A stretch of DNA of 6,162 nt from Sulfurospirillum arcachonense (GTDB lineage: Bacteria > Campylobacterota > Campylobacteria > Campylobacterales > Sulfurospirillaceae): contig DQTM01000037.1 of the NCBI GenBank assembly GCA_015662785.1, positions 1 through 6,162 on the forward strand, read 5' to 3'. Positions 1 through 5,315 of the stretch are shown piece by piece; positions within the stretch are counted from its first letter, which is position 1; each line of letters opens with the position of its first letter. Position numbers and translations under genes: made by a program. The notes beneath the pieces are model-generated. The model saw nothing but the letters and a program-made list of their open reading frames with translations. It made no database searches and was not told where the DNA came from.

Positions 1-629
1 TCTAAAAAACCAAGTCTTAAAAAGTAGATTTTAAAGAATGTCCAATATGGACTAAATAGTGCTTTTAAAACTCTATCTTTTTTGTTTAGGCTTGAGTATC
101 TGTTTTGTTTGGTTATAAACTCTTCTATATTCTCATAAGCAAAATGCAACATATGATTTCTTAGTGTATCAGTTTTTTCATTAGTAAGAACTTTTTCGTG
201 TACTTCATCTTCGCTAAATTTTGCATATTTTTTGTCAAATAGCCTTAAAGTAACATCAGGGTAAAGACCACAATGTTTTATAGGTTTTCCAAAAAAGTAG
301 TTAAGTCTTGGTATAAAATAGGCTCTGCATGTAAAGTCATTAGAGAGTATTTCGTTTTTAAGCTCATCTGTTATGATTTCATCACTATCAAGAACAAAAA
401 GCCAATCATTTTTACACGCTTCAACTCCAGCTTGTTTCTGTTTCCCAAATCCAAGCCATTTCTGATGGAGGATTTTTGTATTTTGAAATGCATTGGCAAT
501 CTTTAAAGTATCGTCAGTTGAGCCAGAATCTATTATAAGAACTTCATCAGCAAATGTACAAGAGTTAAGGACTTTGTTTAGATATTTTTGTGAATTAAAA
601 GTTAGTATTACTATGGAAAGCTTTAGCAT
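1..629 (-). CDS. Family 2 glycosyltransferase, WaaE/KdtX/LgtF-like LPS core glucosyltransferase (3' end beyond window)
   Basis: The 209 visible residues form the N-terminal GT-A domain of a family 2 glycosyltransferase, which moves a sugar (typically glucose) from a nucleotide sugar to the LPS inner core at the inner membrane. Seen: opening SIVILTFNS (5-13), DSGSTDDT (34-41), WLGFGKQKQ (58-66, typical of the WaaE/KdtX group), the metal-binding DSDE (81-84), LYPDVTLRLFDK (122-133) and VHEKV (143-147). The ATG at 629 is chosen because SIVILTFNS follows at once and AGAAG lies 4 nt upstream. The start overlaps the stop of the truncated toxin by 7 bp. In C. jejuni a related two-domain glucosyltransferase (LgtF) follows waaC and htrB, so a second domain could lie beyond the left edge. 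The family is clear; the exact sugar and acceptor are inferred. Confidence 0.9.
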   Translation of the reverse strand, partial: MLKLSIVILTFNSQKYLNKVLNSCTFADEVLIIDSGSTDDTLKIANAFQNTKILHQKWLGFGKQKQAGVEACKNDWLFVLDSDEIITDELKNEILSNDFTCRAYFIPRLNYFFGKPIKHCGLYPDVTLRLFDKKYAKFSEDEVHEKVLTNEKTDTLRNHMLHFAYENIEEFITKQNRYSSLNKKDRVLKALFSPYWTFFKIYFLRLGFL

Positions 630-766
630 ATATCTTCTAGTAGTATGTTTAAATTTTTATTATATTGATTAGATGATACAATTACAGCTGGTCTTGCTTT
701 GTATCTAAGACTACTTGCAAAAGGAAATTTTACTACTACAACATCGTATTTATAAAAATTTGTCAT
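623..766 (-). pseudogene. Truncated MazF/PemK-type endoribonuclease toxin (N-terminal 47 residues only)
   Basis: The 47-residue product matches the start of MazF/PemK toxins: YKYDVVVVKFPF (6-17) corresponds to the family's GDVVLVDFPF strand, and KARPAVIVSS (23-32) to its RRPALVLSS strand, with an Arg at 25 at the position of the catalytic Arg of Bacillus MazF. Family members run to about 110 residues. Here the reading breaks off after NQYNKN into LNILLEDIC and a stop, and the next bases are the glycosyltransferase start. The missing C-terminal half, including the second catalytic position (Thr48 in Bacillus MazF), is not present in another frame, so this looks like a deletion rather than a frameshift. 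The ATG at 766 has AGAGGA just upstream and overlaps the antitoxin gene by 17 bp, the usual antitoxin-toxin coupling. A longer in-frame start at 841 would only add sequence that overlaps the antitoxin. I expect no RNase activity. Confidence 0.75.
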
Positions 767-953
767 ATATAGAATCCTCTTTATTATCCCAAACTTTTGA
801 AAAACTTTGATTTGAAATTTTCGTAAAATCTTTTTGTTCACTATTTTGATTTATAATTTCGTATTTTGAGATAACATTTGATTTGAGATTTTCTATGATA
901 TTTAAAACTATATCTACTTTAGAATCTTCTATTTCAAGTTTTATAGTTTGCAT
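750..953 (-). CDS. Small antitoxin-like protein, partner of the truncated MazF/PemK toxin
   Basis: A 67-residue acidic protein. Its N-terminal part (MQTIKLEIEDSKVDIVLNII) looks like a strand followed by a helix. Its C-terminal tail carries the motif SFSKVWDNKEDSIYDKF (50-66), typical of small antitoxins whose WDN.EDE.YD tail wraps the toxin. I choose the ATG at 953: AAAAAGGT sits 8 nt upstream, the protein from there has the normal antitoxin length, and a promoter lies directly before it. An in-frame ATG at 1061 would run through the end of the acyltransferase gene and lacks support. The stop lies inside the toxin gene (17-bp overlap). In intact modules such proteins neutralise the toxin and repress their own promoter; here the toxin is broken, so it is an orphan or may act on a toxin elsewhere. 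The assignment rests on tail motif and context. Confidence 0.75.
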   Translation of the reverse strand: MQTIKLEIEDSKVDIVLNIIENLKSNVISKYEIINQNSEQKDFTKISNQSFSKVWDNKEDSIYDKFL

Positions 954-974
954 TTCATACACCTTTTTATTTTT

Positions 975-987
975 ATTATAGCAAAAA
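975..987 (-). promoter_or_regulatory. Predicted sigma-70 promoter of the antitoxin/toxin-remnant/glycosyltransferase unit
   Basis: On the minus strand these 13 bases read TTTTTGCTATAAT: a perfect -10 box preceded by a T-run and TG-type extension, which is the form of the Campylobacter/Helicobacter housekeeping promoter (no conserved -35 is needed or seen). It begins immediately after the acyltransferase stop and lies 22 nt upstream of the antitoxin ATG, so transcription would start roughly 12-15 nt before that ATG. It would let the small genes, and the glycosyltransferase behind them, be expressed apart from waaC and the acyltransferase. Confidence 0.6.
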
Positions 988-1881
988 TCACTTATAGAGT
1001 TCCTCATATTGGTTTTTCCATCTTCGGTGCAACCAAAACCACTCATCAGGTTTTGCTTCAATAGCTTTTTGAGTTATGTTGGCTTGTTCTTGTACGCTCT
1101 TTTTTATATCTTCTTCACTTTTGTCAGTTTTGTCTGTTGTGATGGGTTCATAAAAAGTTATGTCGTAGTTTATATAGTCATTTGTTGTTATAAAAGCTGG
1201 TATTATTGGAGTTCCAGTTTTTCTAGCAATTAGAGCAGCGGAAGGAGTATGACGTGCCAGTTTACCAAAAAATTTTATGAGTATACCCTCTTTAGCACTT
1301 GTGTTTTGGTCTACTAAAAGACCTACATTTTCTCCATTTTTAAGAGCTTTTAGTAAGCCTCTAATTGCCCCTGCTTTTTCAAGCATATGCACATTGAATT
1401 GGTTTCTGTTTTTTTGTAGAACATCATTCATTTTTTTAGAGTCCAAGTTTCTTCCAACTCCCCAGAGTTTTCCGTAAGTTGCCCCCATGCAAAGTGGCAA
1501 AAGTTCCCAGTTCCCGTAGTGTGCGGTTAAAAATATAACACCTTTACCCTCTTTTTTTATATCGGTATAAAAATGCTCATTGTGTATAGTCACTTTTTTT
1601 AAAAGTTTTTCTTTTGATATGCCCTGATTTTCCACAAAATCTCTCATATTGTAAAGCAAATTTTTGTAGCATTTTTTTGTGATACGTCTTTTCTCTTCCT
1701 CGCTCATACTATCGCCATAAGCCAAATCAAGATTTACACGAGCAATTTTTTTGTGACGAACGTCTATTTTGTACGCTAAAAATGCAAAAAAACTCAATAT
1801 GCTATTCATGGTAACCCTAGGAGTATATTTCACTAAAAGAACAAAGAATCTGAAGAAAAATAGATAAATATAATCTAACAT
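988..1881 (-). CDS. htrB: Lipid A biosynthesis late acyltransferase (HtrB/LpxL family)
   Basis: A 297-residue membrane-anchored acyltransferase that adds a secondary fatty acyl chain from acyl-ACP to the lipid A precursor on the cytoplasmic face of the inner membrane. Seen: a hydrophobic N-terminal anchor (about 4-18 and 27-37), the HX4E catalytic motif as TAHYGNWELL (H121, E126), VDQNT (190-194), FFGKLARHTPSAALIARKTG (204-223) and the C-terminal PDEWFWLHRRWK (278-289). Length is normal for the family (about 290-310). The ATG at 1881 has AAAGG 8 nt upstream and lies inside the end of waaC (7-bp overlap), so the two are co-transcribed and probably translationally coupled. C. jejuni has the same waaC-htrB pair at its lipooligosaccharide locus. 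Chain length and acylation position cannot be read from the sequence. Confidence 0.93.
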   Translation of the reverse strand: MLDYIYLFFFRFFVLLVKYTPRVTMNSILSFFAFLAYKIDVRHKKIARVNLDLAYGDSMSEEEKRRITKKCYKNLLYNMRDFVENQGISKEKLLKKVTIHNEHFYTDIKKEGKGVIFLTAHYGNWELLPLCMGATYGKLWGVGRNLDSKKMNDVLQKNRNQFNVHMLEKAGAIRGLLKALKNGENVGLLVDQNTSAKEGILIKFFGKLARHTPSAALIARKTGTPIIPAFITTNDYINYDITFYEPITTDKTDKSEEDIKKSVQEQANITQKAIEAKPDEWFWLHRRWKNQYEELYK

Positions 1882-2828
1882 TTTAAAAGCCTTTCTGCTA
1901 AAGAGATAATTTTTTTAGCTTCTATATGTTTTATGCAAAAATCACTTTTATCTAAAGTATTTGCATCTATGTCTTTTCCACAATCAATAGTCAAATTTAT
2001 ATCAGTTACCAAACTGTTTCTTTGGCTTGGTGTTGGACCAAAAATAGTTATGCTTGGAGTGTTAAGTGCCCATGCCATATGTGTTGGTCCGCTATCTCCC
2101 CCTATGACTAAACTGCTATTTGAGATCACATTTTTTAATTCATCTAAGCTCAGTTTTGGAAGTACTTTAGCCTCTGTTCTATCAGATATAAACTCAGCAT
2201 TATCTTTTTCACTTTCATGCCCCCACGCTATAAAAGTATCTACATGTAAAGCATTTATAACTTCTATAAATTGTTCTTTTGGGTAAATCTTACTCTTCCA
2301 AGATGAGCCAACACAAATAAGAAGTGTAGGTTTAAATTCTAGTTTTGAGTTTGAGTATAAAAATGGTTCTTTAATTTGTAAATCAGGTACTTTAAGTTTC
2401 AAAGCTTTACATGTAAGGGTTATATTTCTTATTATGACATTTTCTTCATAAGCAATTGCAAATGATTTGGTATAAAAAAGAGAAGCCAAAGGTTCCCGTA
2501 AGCTATTTTTATCAAATCCAATCACTTGTTTTCCAAGTATTTTAGAAACGATTGCTGATTTTATAAGACCTTGTAAGTCTATGACAATGTCATAAGGGGT
2601 AAGTTTTTTTAGTTTTTTATATTCATTTAAAAAACCGAGTTTGTTGTTTTTTAGTTTTAGTTTATGAATATTGCTTATGTGAGGATTATTTTCTAAAATA
2701 CCAGCAAATTTTTCTTCAACAAACCAATCAATAGCTGCATTAGGGATTTGTTTTTTTATGTATTGTAAAACAACCATAGAATGAACAATATCACCAAGAG
2801 CCGAGAGTTTTACGATAGCAATTTTCAT
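1875..2828 (-). CDS. waaC: LPS heptosyltransferase I
   Basis: A family 9 glycosyltransferase of GT-B fold that transfers the first L-glycero-D-manno-heptose from its ADP-sugar to Kdo of the inner core, at the inner membrane. From the chosen start (317 residues): KIAIVKLSALGDIVHSM at 2-18, the canonical N-terminus; DWFVEE (34-39); DLQGLIKSA (84-92); CVGSSWKSKIYP (172-183), matching the donor-site loop of WaaC; VIGGDSGPTHMAWAL (241-255) and IFGPTPSQRN (262-271), the nucleotide-sugar binding end. I start at the ATG at 2828 because family members begin with MK(I/V)AIVK. An in-frame ATG five codons upstream (2843) has AGG 7 nt before it, whereas the 2828 ATG has no clear Shine-Dalgarno, so 2843 remains possible. 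It heads the leftward operon. WaaC is preferred to WaaF on the DLQGLIKSA and SSWKSK.YP segments. Confidence 0.92.
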   Translation of the reverse strand: MKIAIVKLSALGDIVHSMVVLQYIKKQIPNAAIDWFVEEKFAGILENNPHISNIHKLKLKNNKLGFLNEYKKLKKLTPYDIVIDLQGLIKSAIVSKILGKQVIGFDKNSLREPLASLFYTKSFAIAYEENVIIRNITLTCKALKLKVPDLQIKEPFLYSNSKLEFKPTLLICVGSSWKSKIYPKEQFIEVINALHVDTFIAWGHESEKDNAEFISDRTEAKVLPKLSLDELKNVISNSSLVIGGDSGPTHMAWALNTPSITIFGPTPSQRNSLVTDINLTIDCGKDIDANTLDKSDFCIKHIEAKKIISLAERLLKC

Positions 2829-2841
2829 ATATTTATTATAC

Positions 2842-2849
2842 ATTATAAT
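2842..2849. promoter_or_regulatory. Palindromic -10-like element ATTATAAT in the divergent intergenic region
   Basis: ATTATAAT is its own reverse complement and contains TATAAT on both strands (minus strand 2842-2847, plus strand 2844-2849). A further minus-strand TATAAT lies at 2835-2840. On the minus strand a start site about 7 nt downstream of the palindromic box would fall close to the waaC ATG at 2828, giving a very short leader. The region between the divergent starts is only 76 bp, so promoters for both operons must sit here or inside the 5' coding ends. No -35 match is evident; which box is used is inference. Confidence 0.4.
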
Positions 2850-2861
2850 ACCTAAAGAGAT

Positions 2862-2874
2862 GATTAGCTATAAT
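2862..2874 (+). promoter_or_regulatory. Predicted promoter of the phosphomannomutase-epimerase-pgi operon
   Basis: The plus strand reads GATTAGCTATAAT, a perfect -10 box with the same GC preceding it as the antitoxin promoter. Transcription would begin near 2881, giving a leader of about 24 nt to the TTG start at 2905 with the ribosome binding site inside it. This is better placed for this operon than the palindromic TATAAT at 2844-2849. No -35 box is evident, which is normal for this phylum. Confidence 0.5.
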
Positions 2875-2893
2875 AATCTTCTTATAAAACTGA

Positions 2894-2907
2894 TAGGATT
2901 TACATTG
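2894..2907 (+). promoter_or_regulatory. Ribosome binding site and TTG start of the phosphomannomutase gene
   Basis: TAGGA (2894-2898) stands 6 nt before a TTG at 2905-2907. The protein from this TTG begins with NNIFREYDIRG, the normal N-terminus of phosphohexomutases. The in-frame ATG at 2860 would add 15 residues with no family resemblance, has no good Shine-Dalgarno, and would lie upstream of the best -10 box. TTG is therefore favoured. Confidence 0.65.
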
Positions 2908-4269
2908 AACAATATTTTTAGAGAGTATGACATACGAGGCATCTACGAAAAAGAGTTGAATGAGAAAACAACAAAACTAATAGGTTATTTTTTAGGTCTA
3001 CATGTAAAGAAATCAGGAGGCGTTGTAGCCCTTGGTTATGATGCTAGAAGTCACTCTCCTATGCTTTGTGAGTATCTTACAAGTGGATTTAACAAAGCTG
3101 GTTGTACAGTACTAAATATGGGTTTAGTAGCGACTCCTGTGAATTACTTTGCAAATTATAATGAATTTGATGGAGTCACTCCAAATGCCTCAGTGATGAT
3201 AACAGGTTCACATAATCCAAGTGAGTACAATGGTTTTAAAATCACGATAGATAAAAAGCCGTTTTTTGGTGAAGATATATATGCTCTAGGTCGTGAGATA
3301 ATAGCAAATTTAGATTTTCAAGTTGAAGATAATGTTGCATGTAAAACAATCAATGCAAAAGACAGATATATAGACTTTTTAGTAAAAGAGTTTGAACACT
3401 TAAAAGGGTTTGATAAGAGTTTTGTATATGACTGCGGTAATGGTGTTGCTGGTGTTGTAGCGCCGCAAATTTTTGAGAGATTGGGCTTTACATGTAAAGC
3501 TCTTTTTGTAGAACCTGATGGAACTTTTCCAAACCATCACCCAGACCCAACAGTAGAAAAAAACTTAGTAGATATAAAAAAAGAGCTTGAGGGTGAGTTT
3601 GAGTATGGTTTTGCTTATGATGGCGATGCCGATAGAATTGCCTTTTTGACAAAAAAGAACAATGTCAAAGGTGACATCATGGCTATACTTTTTAGTGAGG
3701 CTATGGATAATCCAACAGTAGTAGGTGAAGTAAAGTGCTCGCAAGTGATGTATGATACTATCAATGAGTATGGGAAAGCTTACATGTATAAAACAGGACA
3801 TAGTAATCTTAAAGTCAAGATTGCAGAAGTAAACGCAGATTTTGCAGCAGAAGTAAGTGGTCACTTGTTTTTTAATGATAGATACTTTGGGTACGATGAC
3901 GCTATCTATGCGACTTTGCGTATGATAGAACTTATAAATAATGGTTTACATGTAGACAAGAGGATTGCCCAACTTCCTAAAGTGTATTCTACGGAAGAGA
4001 TAAAAGTAGAAACAACTGATGAAGAGAAGTTTGTTTTGATAGACAGAGTAAAAGAGTTACTCAAAAATCCTCCAAATGACTTTCCTTATATCAAAGAGAT
4101 TATAGATGTAGATGGGGTTAGAGTTATATTTGATGAGGGTTGGGGACTTGTGAGAGCTTCTAATACTACTCCTGTTTTAGTGACTCGTTTTGAGTCTACA
4201 TGTAATGAGAAAGCAAAAGAGTATGAAGAGAAGTTAAATGCACTTATAATAAAGGCGAAGACATTATGA
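2905..4269 (+). CDS. Phosphomannomutase/phosphoglucomutase
   Basis: A 454-residue alpha-D-phosphohexomutase of the ManB/AlgC type that interconverts mannose-6-P and mannose-1-P and, in the bifunctional members, glucose-6-P and glucose-1-P, in the cytosol. All four active-site elements are visible (numbered from the TTG start): the phosphoserine loop MITGSHNP (98-105, Ser102), the Mg-binding DGDADR (239-244), the sugar-specificity loop EVSGH (316-320), and the phosphate-binding RASNTTP (417-423). Length is normal for the family. The reading begins at 2905; an ATG at 2860 would give 469 residues. The stop overlaps the epimerase start as ATGA. Its neighbour pgi makes glucose-6-P, so a glucose-1-P-forming role is plausible alongside mannose-1-P. 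Five copies of the TACATGTA palindrome lie within the gene. The substrate preference cannot be fixed from sequence alone. Confidence 0.94.
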   Translation: MNNIFREYDIRGIYEKELNEKTTKLIGYFLGLHVKKSGGVVALGYDARSHSPMLCEYLTSGFNKAGCTVLNMGLVATPVNYFANYNEFDGVTPNASVMITGSHNPSEYNGFKITIDKKPFFGEDIYALGREIIANLDFQVEDNVACKTINAKDRYIDFLVKEFEHLKGFDKSFVYDCGNGVAGVVAPQIFERLGFTCKALFVEPDGTFPNHHPDPTVEKNLVDIKKELEGEFEYGFAYDGDADRIAFLTKKNNVKGDIMAILFSEAMDNPTVVGEVKCSQVMYDTINEYGKAYMYKTGHSNLKVKIAEVNADFAAEVSGHLFFNDRYFGYDDAIYATLRMIELINNGLHVDKRIAQLPKVYSTEEIKVETTDEEKFVLIDRVKELLKNPPNDFPYIKEIIDVDGVRVIFDEGWGLVRASNTTPVLVTRFESTCNEKAKEYEEKLNALIIKAKTL

Positions 4270-5315
4270 AAATACTTGTAACAGGAACAGCGGGATTTAT
4301 TGGTTATCATCTTTTGAATTATCTTTTAAAAAGAGGTGATGAGGTTGTTGGACTTGATTGTATCAATGATTATTATGATATCAATGTGAAGTATGGAAGA
4401 CTTGAGAGAAGTGGTATAGACAAAGAAGATTTAGACTATGGCAAAACTATACAATCTTCAAAATATCTCAATTATAAGTTTGTCCAGTTAAATCTTGAAG
4501 ATAAAGAGAATATGGAAAAACTTTTCGAAAATGAGAAGTTTGACAAAGTATGTAACCTTGCCGCTCAAGCAGGAGTTCGTTACTCATTGACTAATCCAGA
4601 TGCTTATATACAAAGTAATATCGTAGGCTTTTTAAATATCTTGGAGTGTTGTCGTCATAACAAGATAAAGCACTTAGCATATGCAAGTAGTTCTAGTGTA
4701 TATGGTCTAAATAAATCTCAACCATTCTCAACAAGTGATGATGTAAGTCACCCTATAAGCCTTTATGCCGCGAGTAAAAAATCAAACGAGCTAATGGCTC
4801 ATACTTATTCTCATCTTTATGATATTCCTACCACTGGACTTAGATTTTTTACAGTTTATGGACCCTGGGGAAGACCTGATATGGCTCTGTTTTTGTTTAC
4901 AAAAGCGATACTTGAAGGCAAAAGTATAGATGTGTTTAATCATGGAGAGATGCAAAGAGATTTTACTTATGTTGATGATATAGTTGAGGGGATTGTACGA
5001 GTTATAGATAACCCTCCAAAGGGTGTGGAAGAAGAGAAGATGAATCCATCAAACTCAACTGCGCCTTACAAGATATATAATATAGGAAACAATAACCCAG
5101 TAAAACTTATGGATTTTATAGAGGCATTGGAGAAGAAGATAGGACGAGTAGCAAGCAAAAATATGCTACCACTTCAAGCAGGAGATGTTCCTAGTACTTA
5201 TGCTGATGTGAGTGACTTGATTGAAGATTTAGATTATAAACCTGAGACTACTATAGAAGAGGGTATAGATAAGTTTGTGGATTGGTATGTGGACTTTTTC
5301 AAGGTAAAACTATGA
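4266..5315 (+). CDS. NAD-dependent epimerase, UDP-glucuronate 4-epimerase-like (CapI/LspL group)
   Basis: A 349-residue extended short-chain dehydrogenase/reductase that most likely converts UDP-glucuronate to UDP-galacturonate for surface polysaccharide. Seen: the Rossmann motif TGTAGFIG (6-13), Asp31 at the end of the second strand (NAD preference), LAAQAGVRYS (98-107, the AAQAGVRYS form typical of glucuronate 4-epimerases), SSSSVYG (141-147), the catalytic YAASK (Tyr167, Lys171), and LRFFTVYGPWGRPDMA (192-207). An extended segment at about 46-68 before the third strand is common in CapI-type members. The ATG overlaps the mutase stop by 4 bp, with AAAGG 10 nt and GAAG 5 nt upstream. It sits between two hexose-phosphate enzymes, fitting a nucleotide-sugar supply operon. 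No UDP-glucose dehydrogenase is in view, so the substrate would come from elsewhere; a related 4-epimerase activity is possible. Confidence 0.88.
   Translation: MKILVTGTAGFIGYHLLNYLLKRGDEVVGLDCINDYYDINVKYGRLERSGIDKEDLDYGKTIQSSKYLNYKFVQLNLEDKENMEKLFENEKFDKVCNLAAQAGVRYSLTNPDAYIQSNIVGFLNILECCRHNKIKHLAYASSSSVYGLNKSQPFSTSDDVSHPISLYAASKKSNELMAHTYSHLYDIPTTGLRFFTVYGPWGRPDMALFLFTKAILEGKSIDVFNHGEMQRDFTYVDDIVEGIVRVIDNPPKGVEEEKMNPSNSTAPYKIYNIGNNNPVKLMDFIEALEKKIGRVASKNMLPLQAGDVPSTYADVSDLIEDLDYKPETTIEEGIDKFVDWYVDFFKVKL

Noticed and set aside
273..506. Plus-strand open frame of 77 codons
   Set aside because: It lies antisense to the glycosyltransferase gene, whose motifs are clear; the product has no recognisable features.
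767..841. Longer toxin start at 841
   Set aside because: The added 25 residues overlap the antitoxin and do not resemble MazF/PemK N-termini; the ATG at 766 has AGAGGA upstream.
954..1061. Longer antitoxin start at 1061
   Set aside because: The extra 36 residues overlap the acyltransferase C-terminus in another frame; the ATG at 953 has the ribosome binding site and promoter.
981..1948. 13-bp direct repeat GCAAAAATCACTT at 981-993 and 1936-1948
   Set aside because: In AT-rich sequence of this length about one such match is expected by chance, and the second copy lies in waaC coding sequence.
1009..2286. Plus-strand open frames at 1009-1233, 1277-1477 and 1933-2286
   Set aside because: All are antisense to the acyltransferase or waaC and encode low-complexity products; they are shadows of those genes.
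2241..4204. TACATGTA copies as a CRISPR or tandem array
   Set aside because: The unit is only 8 bp, spacing varies from about 170 to 590 bp here, and the copies are embedded in conserved coding sequence.
3565..4310. Minus-strand open frames at 3565-3864 and 4086-4310
   Set aside because: They are antisense to the mutase gene, which has complete family motifs throughout.
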